The translations under genes were made by a program, and so were the position numbers. A stretch of DNA of 64,000 nt from Prosthecomicrobium sp. N25 (lineage in GTDB: Bacteria > Pseudomonadota > Alphaproteobacteria > Rhizobiales > Ancalomicrobiaceae). Below the pieces are notes generated by a model. That model was not told the DNA's origin and did no database searches. It saw only the letters and a list, made by a program, of their open reading frames with translations. Below are positions 17,391 through 26,207 of the stretch, piece after piece. Location: assembly GCF_037203705.1 (NCBI RefSeq), contig NZ_JBBCAT010000001.1:62001-126000 (forward strand), given 5' to 3'. Each line of letters opens with the position of its first letter. Positions within the stretch are counted from its first letter, which is position 1.

Positions 17391-19274
17391 TCAACAGGCC
17401 GGAAGGGACTTGCGGGCGGCGTCCGGAGCCAGGCGGAGCGCGAGGAGCCTCGCGCGCTCGTGCAGCCGGAGCGCGCCGATCCGTTGCGCGCCGCGCGCGG
17501 CGAGATCCGCCTCCACGAGGGCGCCCGCCCCTTGGCCGGAGGCGGACAAGACCTCGGCCAGTTCGAGACGGACCCGGGCCACCTGATAGTCCGCGCCCAT
17601 GCTCGTCCAGAGCTGCCGGGCCAGGACCAGGAGGCGGGTCGGCGAACGGTCGTCCTCGCAGGCGATCCGCGCCTGCGCCTCCAGGGTCATCGCCCGGATG
17701 GCCTGGCTGGGCCACGAATCGTAGCTGTCGGAAAGCTCCCGCACGCAGTCCCGCGCGGTGTCCAACCGACCCGCCAGGGCGGCGATCCGAGCCTTGTTGG
17801 CGACGATCCAGCCGCGCCTCTGCAGGCTGAACCAACCCGCCCCGGCCAGGACGCCGTCCAGCGCGGAAAGCGCCCCCTCCGTGTCGCCGGCCTCGAACAG
17901 CAGGATGGCGTGTCCGGGCTCGGCGTCCCAGCCGCGCTCGTACGCCACCCTATAGTCGCTCATCGCCGCGGCCGCGTCGCCTCGCATGGCCTGGATGTCT
18001 CCGCGGACCCGATACGCGTCGCCCAGCGCCCAGGGCTCTGTTGCCGCGAGCGCCTCGATGGCCCGGTCGATGCCCGCGAGGGCGTCGCCGAGGACGCCCC
18101 GGGCGCCCAGGATCTCGGCCCGGTGCAATTGGCACGCGCCGCTCAGTCGCGCGAAGTTCGCGTGGCACCACGTCTCGAATCCGCCGCTCCACTGGCTGCC
18201 GCGCGACCAGTCGGCGAAGCTCCGGCAGGACCACAGAATGTTGCAGTAGATCAGGCTCCCCATGATCGGGTCCACCTGCCCCGACAAGGCCATCGCGGCC
18301 GCGTGGTCCTGCTGCTCGAGTCCTTCCGCGGCGCGCCCGAGCGAGATGTTGAAGAAGCCGAGATAGGCCAGCGTCAGGGCCCGCACGCCGACCGGCGCCG
18401 CCCGGCCGGCGATCGCCTGCGCCTCGGCGGCGAGGTCGCGCGCCTCTTCCGGGCGGCCCTCGAAGGCGGCGAAGCGAGCCCGCATCCAGACCAGCAGCGC
18501 GTGCGCGTCGGTCTCCGGACCGTGGTCCAGGAAGCTCTGGGCCCGGACGAGCCATCCACGCGCCACCGCCGTTTCGGCCCGCTCAAGATGGAGCCGCGCG
18601 AGGTTGATGGCCGACCGCGCCGCCTCCACGGGACGCCCCGCGGCGGCATGTCGGGTGACGGCGTCGACGAGCAGCGGCAGGCCGTCCGACGGCCGTGCGA
18701 GGCACTCGAGGGTGACGGCCCAGAGATCCAGGTCCTCCGGCCCGAGAGGGTCCGTCGCGGCCGCCTGCGCGAAGGCGTCCGCGGCGGCCGCCCATCTTCG
18801 AGTCCGGCAGGCCTCGCGCGCCGAAGCCGTGCGTTCGTCCGGCTCGGCACCCGACGGAAGCAGTCCCGCCAGGTCGGGACGGTCCACGGCGAAGCGATAG
18901 CCCAGCCGGACATGGCTGCGGATCGCATCCCCCAGGCCGCCCCGGGCCAGAGCCGAACGGGCCAGACTGACGGCGCGCTGAAGGGATGCCTCGGTGACGT
19001 GGAGGCTCGGCCAGATCGCGTCCATCAGTTCGCTCTTGGGAACCACCCGGCCCGCGTTGCGCACCAGATAGGCGAGGACGTCGAAGACCTTGGGCTGGAT
19101 GTCCAGGTGCAGGCCGTCGAAGGTCAGGACCCGTGCCTTTTCGTCAAGGATGAAGCGCCCGAAGCTGAACCTCCCATCCAACTCCAGTCCTCCCTCGGTC
19201 CCTCGGTTCGGCCGCAGGCCCCTGCGGGACGGCTGGTCCGTTCGGGTCCGGCGCCGCCCTGTCTCGCCGTCCAT
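17391..19274 (-). CDS. Winged-helix (OmpR/CadC-type) transcriptional regulator with TPR-like region
   Basis: Predicted cytoplasmic regulator of 627 aa. Seen: an N-terminal Trans_reg_C winged helix (about residues 30-120) with FGRFILDEKARVLTFDG, DVLAYLVRNAGRVVPKSELMDAIWP and the closing wing HVRLGYRFAV. The rest is an Ala-rich helical repeat region (about 130-615), consistent with TPR or MalT-like repeats (for example YRVRGDIQAMRGDAAAAMSDY). No transmembrane segment or nucleotide-binding motif is evident. Start chosen at ATG 19274 with CGGAG just upstream; a GTG at 19298 would add 8 residues. It is convergent with DUF4242 and divergent from the secreted protein at 19479. Ligand unknown. Confidence 0.83.
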   Translation of the reverse strand: MDGETGRRRTRTDQPSRRGLRPNRGTEGGLELDGRFSFGRFILDEKARVLTFDGLHLDIQPKVFDVLAYLVRNAGRVVPKSELMDAIWPSLHVTEASLQRAVSLARSALARGGLGDAIRSHVRLGYRFAVDRPDLAGLLPSGAEPDERTASAREACRTRRWAAAADAFAQAAATDPLGPEDLDLWAVTLECLARPSDGLPLLVDAVTRHAAAGRPVEAARSAINLARLHLERAETAVARGWLVRAQSFLDHGPETDAHALLVWMRARFAAFEGRPEEARDLAAEAQAIAGRAAPVGVRALTLAYLGFFNISLGRAAEGLEQQDHAAAMALSGQVDPIMGSLIYCNILWSCRSFADWSRGSQWSGGFETWCHANFARLSGACQLHRAEILGARGVLGDALAGIDRAIEALAATEPWALGDAYRVRGDIQAMRGDAAAAMSDYRVAYERGWDAEPGHAILLFEAGDTEGALSALDGVLAGAGWFSLQRRGWIVANKARIAALAGRLDTARDCVRELSDSYDSWPSQAIRAMTLEAQARIACEDDRSPTRLLVLARQLWTSMGADYQVARVRLELAEVLSASGQGAGALVEADLAARGAQRIGALRLHERARLLALRLAPDAARKSLPAC

Positions 19275-19478
19275 CTTCTCCGATTGCCGCCGCCTCACCT
19301 CTCAACAGTGAGTGAAGGCCCGTGAACGCCCATGAGGGCGGCGCCGCACGGCGCGACGGGGCTGGGGCGCGGGCGAGACTGGGCCAATGTCGACCGGAGG
19401 CTTCGCATTCTTGCCGACTCTCGGCCTTCCTCGGTTCGCGGTAGAACCCAACTGTCATTCCAGTCGGGAGGGTCGGTT

Positions 19479-20120
19479 TTGCGCAGCGTGCTTCTTGGTC
19501 TAGCCCTTTTCGTCGCCATGATCGGCGGGACCGCCGCGAAGGACCGATCCGAAACCATCGCGTTCAAGCCGGGCGCCACTTCGACCACCGTCAAGGGTCG
19601 GATCAAGGGCGACGCCGGCGTCGCCTACGCGCTCGCCACCGGGCAGGGCCAGACGCTCCAGACCCTGTTCGAACCCTCCAACCGGTCCTGCTACTACAAC
19701 GTGACCGCCCCTTCGGCCACCACGGCGGACCACATCGGATCGACATCGGGCAACGAGTTCGGGGTCTCGCGGACGGTCGCGGGGACCTACACGATCCAGG
19801 TCTATCTGATGCGGAGCGCCGCCCGGCGCGGCGAGAGCTGCCGCTACAGCCTCTCGATCGAACTGACGGGGGCCCCGGGCGGCGTCAGCCCCGGGGTGTC
19901 GGACGCCATGATGGCCGACGTCTGTCGGGGCAAGGCCGCGACCATGTACGGCGTCGAGCCGCGCAGGATCTCGCCCGCCGCCATCGCCCCGGACGGCAAG
20001 GGATTCAAGATCGAGGCGACCGCCGACAAGGGCCCCGAGGGCATCAAGAAGCTCCGCTGCATCTTCAAGCCGGACCGTACGCTCGACCGGATCATGGCGC
20101 TGACCCCCGACGGCGAGTGA
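19479..20120 (+). CDS. Secreted protein with g-type lysozyme inhibitor-like domain
   Basis: Predicted periplasmic protein of 213 aa with a TTG start. The start is set by GGGAGG at 19466-19471 and by the signal peptide (LLGLALFVAMIGG, cleavage near TAA-KD) that begins right after it. The first mature half (about 25-125) has a beta-sandwich pattern (ATSTTVKGRIKGD, ATGQGQTLQTLF, TYTIQVYLMRSAARRGES) resembling PliG-type inhibitors of g-type lysozyme. The second half (about 140-205) contains a small Cys-containing domain (ADVCRGKAATMYGV, KKLRCIF). Four cysteines suggest disulfides. The inhibitor role is inferred from pattern memory and needs a profile search. Confidence 0.6.
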   Translation: MRSVLLGLALFVAMIGGTAAKDRSETIAFKPGATSTTVKGRIKGDAGVAYALATGQGQTLQTLFEPSNRSCYYNVTAPSATTADHIGSTSGNEFGVSRTVAGTYTIQVYLMRSAARRGESCRYSLSIELTGAPGGVSPGVSDAMMADVCRGKAATMYGVEPRRISPAAIAPDGKGFKIEATADKGPEGIKKLRCIFKPDRTLDRIMALTPDGE

Positions 20121-20330
20121 CGGGCAGGGGCTCCCCGGAGGTCCGGACCGACCCCGGTCTGTGCCTGGGCTGATCAGCCCCGGGATGATGCGTAGGCCGT
20201 CGAGGGTCGCCGCCGCCCATGCGGCGGCTCGCCTGGGCGCCAATGGGCGGGCGCCAGGCCTCCGCCGCTCGCCAAGGCGGCCGGCAATTCTGCGCCCCCC
20301 CTGCATCGATCTCGTCGCCTCCTGCCCGCG

Positions 20331-20348
20331 GAAAATTTTTTATTTTCG
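20331..20348 (+). promoter_or_regulatory. AT-rich inverted repeat in GntR/TRAP locus 1 promoter
   Basis: GAAAAT-N5-ATTTTC (20331-20336 and 20342-20347) lies about 40 bp upstream of the GntR-type gene in otherwise GC-rich DNA. Its 11-bp core TTTTATTTTCG (20338-20348) recurs before the IclR gene at 33948-33958. It could be an operator or part of the core promoter. Confidence 0.4.
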
Positions 20349-20385
20349 ATCTTGAAGCGAGGGTCGGTCGGGGTAAGCTCGCCGC

Positions 20386-21069
20386 ATGATCCTCGTCAAC
20401 AAGGCCACCCTCGCCGACCAGGCCTACCGGGAGCTCCGGGCGCGGATCCTGTCGGGGCAGATCCCCGGCGGCAGCCGGCTGCTCCCGGAGGAACTCGCGG
20501 TCGCGCTGGCGATCAGCCCGACGCCCATCAAGGAGGCGCTGGTCCGGCTGGAAGCGGACGGGCTGGTGGACTCCCGGCTGCGCCGGGGCGCCTTCGTGCG
20601 ACGCTTCACGGAGCGGATCGTCGAGGAGCTCTGCGAGGCGCGCGTGATGGTCGAGGTGACCTCCCTGGCCAACGCCTTCGACCGCGGGCGCATCACGCCG
20701 GGCCTCGTCTCCGACCTCCGGCGCAACGTGGCGCTGCACGAAATCCACGCGCGCGGCGAGACGCTCGACGACCTGCAGATGGCGCTCTCCTTCGACCGCG
20801 AATTCCACCAGCAGCTGGTCCAGGCCGCCGGCAATGCGACGGTCGCCGAGTGGCACCTGCGGCTGCTCTGCCAGACCCACACTGTGCTCGCCTGCCGGGC
20901 CGACAGCTACCTGACCGCCGTCCACGACCACCAGGCCCTGCTGGCGGCCCTGGCGGACGGCTCCAAGGAGGCCGCGCTCGCCACGCTCCGGGAACACCTG
21001 CGGCACAGCCGCGACAACACGCTGAGGTCCGTGAAGATCTACGAGGGCCGCGTCGCCGAAGGCGCCTGA
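20386..21069 (+). CDS. GntR family regulator, FadR (FCD) subfamily
   Basis: Transcription factor of 227 aa. Seen: an N-terminal GntR winged helix (about residues 8-75; ADQAYRELRARILSGQIPGG, SPTPIKEALVRLEADGLV) and an all-helical FCD ligand domain (about 85-215) with the metal-site pattern DREFHQQLVQAAGN and the later HDHQALLAAL and HLRHS histidines. FCD regulators usually sense the organic acid whose uptake operon they repress. The gene is followed after 65 bp by dctPQM and sugar-acid enzymes, so it is the obvious regulator of locus 1. Confidence 0.93.
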   Translation: MILVNKATLADQAYRELRARILSGQIPGGSRLLPEELAVALAISPTPIKEALVRLEADGLVDSRLRRGAFVRRFTERIVEELCEARVMVEVTSLANAFDRGRITPGLVSDLRRNVALHEIHARGETLDDLQMALSFDREFHQQLVQAAGNATVAEWHLRLLCQTHTVLACRADSYLTAVHDHQALLAALADGSKEAALATLREHLRHSRDNTLRSVKIYEGRVAEGA

Positions 21070-21134
21070 GCGCCGCAACGACGACGGCCGCAACAAGAAC
21101 GCGGGCCGCAAGAGCCCGCCATCGGGAGGAAGAC

Positions 21135-22124
21135 ATGAGGAGATACGGGATTCCTGCCGCGGCCCTGCGGCTGGCGACGGCGGCCTTCGGACTGGTGCTG
21201 GCGGCCGGCGCCGCGACGGCGGTCGAATGGAAGCTCGGCCACATCCTGCCGCCGGACCATCCGAGCAACCGAGCGCTGGAGGCCGCCGCCAAGGAGATCG
21301 CGGAGCGGACCCAGGGCCGCATCGAGATCAAGGTCTTCCCGGCCGGCCAGATCGGGAACGCCAAGGAGAACCTGACCGCCATCACGCTCGGCTCCTCGCA
21401 GATGGCCTTCGACGGCTTCGGCATCCTGAGCCAGTGGAACAAGCGGCTCTCGGTCGTCGAGGCGCCCTATCTGGTCAAGGACTTCGAGCACCTGAAGCGC
21501 ATCGTCGCGAGTCCCGAGGGCCAGAAGCTGGTCGACGAGCTGCGCCAGAAGTCCAAGATCCGCATCCTCGACGTCTGGTATTACGGCTCGCGCCACGTGA
21601 CCAACAACAAGCGGGCCATCAACGCCGTCGAGGACATGGCCGGCATCAAGCTGCGCGTGCCGGAGATCCAACTGAGCCTGGAGTGGGCGAAGGCGATGGG
21701 CATGACGCCCGCCCCGATGGCCTTCCCGGAGCTCTACCTCGGCCTGCAGACCGGGGTCGTCGATGGCCAGGAGAACCCGCTGCCGACCATCAACGCGGCC
21801 AAGTTCTACGAGGTGCAGAAGCACCTCGCGCTGACCGCCCATCTGGTGCAGAGCGTCTCCCCGCTCGTTTCCGAGGACGTCTGGCAGGCCGCCTCCGAGG
21901 CCGACCGCGCCGTCGTGCTCGAGGTCATGCGCAAGGCCGGCGAGACCTCCAACGCCGAGATCGTCCGGCTCGAGCAGGACCTGGTGAAAACCCTGGAGGC
22001 CAAGGGCATGCAGGTCACCCGGCCGGATCCCGCGCCGATGCGCGCCCGCATGGTGCCGGTCGCCGCCAAGTTCGAGGAGACCTGGGGCAAGGGCGTCTAC
22101 GCGGCCCTCGCGGCGGTGCCGTGA
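21135..22124 (+). CDS. dctP: TRAP transporter solute-binding protein (DctP), locus 1
   Basis: Periplasmic binding protein of 329 aa for a carboxylated solute. Seen: a signal peptide (hydrophobic core TAAFGLVLAAGAATA, cleavage before VEWK), GHILPPDHPSN at the mature start, the family signature WYYGSRHVTNNKRAI with the Arg-containing carboxylate-binding region, and GLQTGVVDGQENP. The ATG at 21135 follows GGGAGGAAGAC. It overlaps dctQ by 4 bp, so the two are translationally coupled. The downstream dehydratases suggest an aldonate or aldarate ligand. Confidence 0.95.
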   Translation: MRRYGIPAAALRLATAAFGLVLAAGAATAVEWKLGHILPPDHPSNRALEAAAKEIAERTQGRIEIKVFPAGQIGNAKENLTAITLGSSQMAFDGFGILSQWNKRLSVVEAPYLVKDFEHLKRIVASPEGQKLVDELRQKSKIRILDVWYYGSRHVTNNKRAINAVEDMAGIKLRVPEIQLSLEWAKAMGMTPAPMAFPELYLGLQTGVVDGQENPLPTINAAKFYEVQKHLALTAHLVQSVSPLVSEDVWQAASEADRAVVLEVMRKAGETSNAEIVRLEQDLVKTLEAKGMQVTRPDPAPMRARMVPVAAKFEETWGKGVYAALAAVP

Positions 22125-22648
22125 CGGCCGTGTCGGAGCCGCGCCGGGCGGGGGCGGGGGCCCGCGCCCTCGCGCTCGCCGAGCGCTTCGAGGAGGCGCT
22201 GCTGGTCGGCACGTTGGCGGCGACCTTCGCGGCCCTGCTGCTGCAGGTCGGCAGCCGCTACCTCTTCGACCTGCCGCTCGCCTGGACCGAGGAGGCCGCC
22301 CGCTACCTCTTCATCTGGTCGGTCTTCATCGGCGCCTCGCAGGCGATGCGTCGCCGCGAGCACATCGCCATCGGCTTCTTCGTCGAGCGGCTGCCCCACC
22401 GCCTGCAACAGGCGATCGCGCTCGTCATGCATGCGCTCTCGGCCGCGTTCCTCCTGGTCGTGATCGTCAAGGGCGCCCAGATCGCCGACAAGGTCGCGGA
22501 CCTGCCCGCGACCGCCACCGAGGTCTCCATGGCGCTCGTCTACCTGCCGTTGCCGCTCGCCGGAACCGTCATGCTGCTGCGCACCCTCGCCGAGGCGGTC
22601 GCGGTGGCCCGCCGGGGTCCGGTGGCGGTCGAACACCGCTCGCTCTGA
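22121..22648 (+). CDS. dctQ: TRAP transporter small permease (DctQ), locus 1
   Basis: Four-helix inner-membrane subunit of 175 aa that bridges binding protein and large permease. Seen: the conserved LQVGSRYLFDLPLAWTEEAARYLF stretch in two parts (R-Y-x-F and W-T-E-E), IGASQAMRRREHIAIGFF, and two C-terminal hydrophobic segments. A GTG start at 22121 overlaps the dctP stop (GTGA). It is followed by a 70-bp spacer with a small GC-rich hairpin before dctM. Confidence 0.93.
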   Translation: MTAVSEPRRAGAGARALALAERFEEALLVGTLAATFAALLLQVGSRYLFDLPLAWTEEAARYLFIWSVFIGASQAMRRREHIAIGFFVERLPHRLQQAIALVMHALSAAFLLVVIVKGAQIADKVADLPATATEVSMALVYLPLPLAGTVMLLRTLAEAVAVARRGPVAVEHRSL

Positions 22649-22718
22649 ACCCCCGAAGGCGCGGCTCGCCGCCGCGCGTCCGTCCGGCGCCCCCCGCGCG
22701 CCCAAGAGGACCCGACCG

Positions 22719-23999
22719 ATGGCCTTCCTGTTCACCGCCTGGGCGGCGCTCGTCGTCCTGGCCATGCCGGTGGCGCTGACCCTCGGGGTCGCGACCCTCC
22801 TCTACATGGTCTGGTCCGGGCTGCCGCTGGTGGTCATTCCCCAGCGGATGATCGGCGGGCTCGACAGCTTCCCCCTGCTGGCCGTGCCCTTCTTCATCCT
22901 CGCCGGCAACCTGATGAACACGGCCGGGATCACCGACCGGATCTTCCACTTCTCCCATGCCCTGATCGGCCACGTCCGCGGCGGGCTCGCCCACGTCAAC
23001 GTCATCGCCAGCGTGATCTTCTCCGGCATGTCGGGATCGGCGGTCGCCGATGCCGGCGGGCTCGGCGCCATGGAGATCAAGGCCATGCACGAGGCCGGCT
23101 ACACCAAGGCCTTCGCGGGCGCGGTGACGGTCGCATCCTGCATCATCGGGCCCCTGATCCCGCCGTCGATCCCGATGGTCTTCTACGGCGTGCTCGCCGA
23201 CACCTCCATCGGCCGGCTCTTCCTCGGCGGCGTGGTCCCGGGGCTGATGACGGCCGCCGCCCTGATGATCATGATCCACGTGATGGCCGGTCGCCGGAAT
23301 TTTCCGGTAGGCCACCGGATGACCTGGGCCGAGACCGCGACGGTCACCAAGGCCGCGTTCCTGCCGCTGCTGACGCCCTTCATCATCATCGGCGGCATCA
23401 CGGGCGGCGTCTTCTCGCCGACCGAGGCGGCCGTCATCGCCTCCCTGTACGCGCTCGTCCTCGGCACGGTCGTCTATCGCGAGCTCGATGCCGCCCGGCT
23501 CTGGGACGTCTTCCTGCGCACGGGGCGCACGACGGCCAGCATCTGCTTCATCATCGCCTGCGCGAGCGCCTTCGCGTGGCTGCTCGCCACCCTGCAGATC
23601 CCCCAGAAGGCGGCCGCGGTCCTCGTCGGCATCACGCGCGACCCGCTCGGTCTGCTCCTCATCGTCAACGCGGCGGTCTTCGTGGCGGGCTTCTTCCTCG
23701 AGGGGCTGGTCATCATGATCCTGGTGGTGCCCGTCATGATGCCCACCATGGCGGCGGTCGGCATCGATCCGGTCCATTTCGGCGTCGTGCTGGTCTTCAA
23801 CCTGATGATCGGCCTGATGACGCCGCCGATGGGCGTCGGCCTGTTCGTGGTCTCTGGCGTCTCGGGCGTGAAGGTCGAGGCGCTGGTCAAGGAGGTCTTT
23901 CCCTTCCTGCTGCCGCTTCTCGTCGTGCTGGTGCTGCTCATCGTCTTCCCGGTCCTGGTGACCGGCCTGCCGGACCTCGTGCTGGGGGTGGAGCGATGA
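22719..23999 (+). CDS. dctM: TRAP transporter large permease (DctM), locus 1
   Basis: Multi-helix inner-membrane subunit of 426 aa that forms the sodium-coupled transport path. Seen: FPLLAVPFFILAGNLMNTAGIT, GMSGSAVADAGGLGAMEIKAM and IGPLIPPSIPMVFYGVLADTSIG in order, and in the second half FSPTEAAVIA and GLMTPPMGVGLFV, all diagnostic. It ends in an ATGA overlap with the next gene, so the catabolic enzymes are coupled to the transporter. Confidence 0.96.
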   Translation: MAFLFTAWAALVVLAMPVALTLGVATLLYMVWSGLPLVVIPQRMIGGLDSFPLLAVPFFILAGNLMNTAGITDRIFHFSHALIGHVRGGLAHVNVIASVIFSGMSGSAVADAGGLGAMEIKAMHEAGYTKAFAGAVTVASCIIGPLIPPSIPMVFYGVLADTSIGRLFLGGVVPGLMTAAALMIMIHVMAGRRNFPVGHRMTWAETATVTKAAFLPLLTPFIIIGGITGGVFSPTEAAVIASLYALVLGTVVYRELDAARLWDVFLRTGRTTASICFIIACASAFAWLLATLQIPQKAAAVLVGITRDPLGLLLIVNAAVFVAGFFLEGLVIMILVVPVMMPTMAAVGIDPVHFGVVLVFNLMIGLMTPPMGVGLFVVSGVSGVKVEALVKEVFPFLLPLLVVLVLLIVFPVLVTGLPDLVLGVER

Positions 24000-24319
24000 G
24001 CGCGACCGATCCCCGGCTGATCCTGCTCTCCCCCGACGACAACGTGCTGGTCCTGCGCGCGCGTCTGCGGGCCGGCGAGGCGGTGGCGATCGAGGGACGC
24101 CAGGTCGTCCTCGGCGCCGACCTCGGCCTCGGCCACAAGCTCGCCCGGCGGGCCATCGGGGCAGGCGAGAAGATTTTGAAATACGGCGCTCCGATCGGCC
24201 GGGCGACGACGGCCATCGCGCCGGGCGAGCACGTCCACGTCCACAACGTCGCGAGCGACTACACCCCGACCCACACGCTCGACGCGGCCCGACGCCGCCA
24301 CGGGGAGGATCCGTCATGA
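23996..24319 (+). CDS. UxaA-type dehydratase small subunit (SAF domain)
   Basis: Small protein of 107 aa equal to the N-terminal SAF domain of altronate/galactarate dehydratases. Seen: LILLSPDDNVLVLRARLRAG, the lysine-rich LGHKLARRAIGAGEKILKYG with GAPIGRATTAIAPGEHVHVHN, the family's characteristic end. It overlaps dctM (ATGA) and the large subunit gene (ATGA). In single-chain UxaA/GarD this domain is fused to the catalytic part; here it is a separate chain, as in several sugar-acid dehydratases. Confidence 0.9.
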   Translation: MSATDPRLILLSPDDNVLVLRARLRAGEAVAIEGRQVVLGADLGLGHKLARRAIGAGEKILKYGAPIGRATTAIAPGEHVHVHNVASDYTPTHTLDAARRRHGEDPS

Positions 24320-25524
24320 CCGAACCGGCGCCGATGCGCGGCTTTCCCCGTTCCGACGGGCGCAAGGGAATCCGCAACGTGGTCGCGGTCGCCTATCTGG
24401 TCGAGTGCGCCCACCACGTCGCCCGGGAGATCGCCCGCCCCTACGAGGACCGGGACGTCCACGTCATCGGCTTCCCCGGATGCTACCCCAACGACTACGC
24501 GGCCCGCATGATGGCGGCGCTCTGCACGCATCCGAACGTGGGCGCCGTGCTGCTCGTCTCGCTCGGCTGCGAGAGTTTCGACAAGTACTCTCTCGCCCAT
24601 GCGGTCCGGGAGACCGGCCGGCCGGTGGAGACCGTCGTCATCCAGGCGGCCGGCGGCACCCGGGCCTCGGTGGCGGCGGGGCGCGCCTTCGTGGACCGGG
24701 TCCTGCCGCAGCTCGAGGCCGCCCCGACGGTCCCGATGGCGGTCTCCGAGCTCGTCGTCGGCACGGTCTGCGGCGGCTCGGACGGCACCTCGGGCATCAC
24801 CGGCAATCCCGCCGCCGGCCGCGCCTTCGACCGCCTCATCCGCGAGGGCGCCGCCTGCATCTTCGAGGAGACCGGCGAACTCATCGGCTGCGAGCACATC
24901 ATGGCGGCGCGGGCCCTGACGCCCGCGCTCGGACGCGAGATCGAGGCGGCCGTCGCCAAGGCGGCGGCCTACTACGCCACGCTCGGCTACGGCTCCTTCG
25001 CGGCCGGCAACGCCGACGGCGGCCTGACCACCATCGAGGAGAAGTCGATGGGCGCCTACGCGAAGAGCGGGGCGGCGCCGATCGCGGGCCTCCTGAAGCC
25101 CGGCGACCGGCCCCCGCGGGGCGGGCTCTACCTCCTCGACGTGGTTCCGGACGGCGAGGTCCGCTTCGGCTTCCCCAACATCAACGACAATGCGGAGATC
25201 GCCGAGCTGATCGCCTGCGGCGCCCACGCGGTGCTGTTCGTCACCGGCCGCGGCTCGGTCGTCGGCTCGGCCGTGTCCCCGGTCGTGAAGATCTGCGCCA
25301 ACCCGGAGACATGGCGCCGGATGGCGGACGACATGGACGTCGACGCCGGGCGCATCCTGGAGGGCGCCGCCACGCTCGACGCGGTCGGGGACGAGATCCG
25401 CGACCTCGTCGTCTCGCTCGGCCGCGGCCGGCGCACCCGCTCGGAGGCGCTCGGCCACCGCGAGTTCATCCTCACCTACAAGTCCTTCGATCCCATCGGC
25501 CCGGCCTGCCTGCCGGCCGCCTGA
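24316..25524 (+). CDS. UxaA family dehydratase large subunit
   Basis: Catalytic chain of 402 aa related to the C-terminal part of altronate and galactarate dehydratases, which remove water from aldonates/aldarates with help of a metal. Seen: the start GFPRSDGRKGIRNVVAV, IGFPGCYPNDYA, LLVSLGCES, CGGSDGTSGITGNPA and the ETGELIGCEHIMAARA stretch, with Cys positions conserved in the family. It pairs with the SAF subunit immediately upstream. Substrate not readable; the same operon also has an enolase-superfamily dehydratase, so two dehydration steps or two substrates are possible. Confidence 0.9.
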   Translation: MTEPAPMRGFPRSDGRKGIRNVVAVAYLVECAHHVAREIARPYEDRDVHVIGFPGCYPNDYAARMMAALCTHPNVGAVLLVSLGCESFDKYSLAHAVRETGRPVETVVIQAAGGTRASVAAGRAFVDRVLPQLEAAPTVPMAVSELVVGTVCGGSDGTSGITGNPAAGRAFDRLIREGAACIFEETGELIGCEHIMAARALTPALGREIEAAVAKAAAYYATLGYGSFAAGNADGGLTTIEEKSMGAYAKSGAAPIAGLLKPGDRPPRGGLYLLDVVPDGEVRFGFPNINDNAEIAELIACGAHAVLFVTGRGSVVGSAVSPVVKICANPETWRRMADDMDVDAGRILEGAATLDAVGDEIRDLVVSLGRGRRTRSEALGHREFILTYKSFDPIGPACLPAA

Positions 25525-25545
25525 CCGCCCGCCCGCGAGGAACCC

Positions 25546-26196
25546 ATGTCCGATCCGATCACCCCCCGGCTGGAGAAGTGCTATTCCGGCGTCGTCCACG
25601 ACGTCATGCGGGCCATGGGCCTGCGCGACTTCACGCTCCCGCCCGAGATCCGCCCGATCTTCCCCGAGCGGACGCTCGCCGGCCCCGCCTTCACGATCGA
25701 CGGCAAGGTCGACCCGAAGGCCGATCCGCACGAGACGCTGCTCGCCTGGACGGGCCTCCTCTCCAAGGCGAAGCCCGGCCACATCTGGGTCAGCCAGCCG
25801 AACGATCGCGTCGTCGCCCATATGGGCGAGCTCTCGGCCGAGACGCTGAAGAACAAGGGCGTGCGCGGCTGCGTCGCCGACGGCTTCGTGCGCGACACCA
25901 ACTTCCTGATCGCCATGGAATTCCAGACCTGGTCGCGCGGCTTCACGCCCCGCGACATCGTCGGCTACTGGCTGCCCCGCGCCTTCGACGTGGACATCCG
26001 CATCGGCGACGTGGTGATCGCCCCGGGCGACTACATGATCGGCGACCGGGACGGCATGATCCGCGTCCCCGCCGCGATCGTCGAGGAGGTCGTCGGCAAG
26101 GCCGAGACCGCGATCGCCACAGAGAACAAGGTGCGCAGCGCCATCCTGCAGGGCGTCGACCCGCAGGAGGCCTACCTGCGCCACGGCAAGTTCTGA
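25546..26196 (+). CDS. RraA-like aldolase/decarboxylase
   Basis: Cytoplasmic protein of 216 aa in the RraA/HMG-aldolase family, whose enzymes cleave 4-hydroxy-2-oxo acids or decarboxylate oxaloacetate with a divalent metal. Seen: the hallmark segment GELSAETLKNKGVRG followed by VADGFVRD, with the Arg-Asp pair that binds substrate and metal, and GDRDGMIRVP. In this operon it is the best candidate for retro-aldol cleavage of the keto-acid made by the dehydratases. RNase E inhibition is not expected for this subgroup. It starts 21 bp after the large dehydratase gene with GAGGAA upstream. Confidence 0.88.
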   Translation: MSDPITPRLEKCYSGVVHDVMRAMGLRDFTLPPEIRPIFPERTLAGPAFTIDGKVDPKADPHETLLAWTGLLSKAKPGHIWVSQPNDRVVAHMGELSAETLKNKGVRGCVADGFVRDTNFLIAMEFQTWSRGFTPRDIVGYWLPRAFDVDIRIGDVVIAPGDYMIGDRDGMIRVPAAIVEEVVGKAETAIATENKVRSAILQGVDPQEAYLRHGKF

Positions 26197-26207
26197 GCGG
26201 GGCCGCC

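Noticed and set aside
24405-26207. Long in-frame extension before the enolase-type gene
   Set aside because: It runs through the UxaA and RraA genes in another frame; the real start is ATG 26208, 11 bp after the RraA stop.
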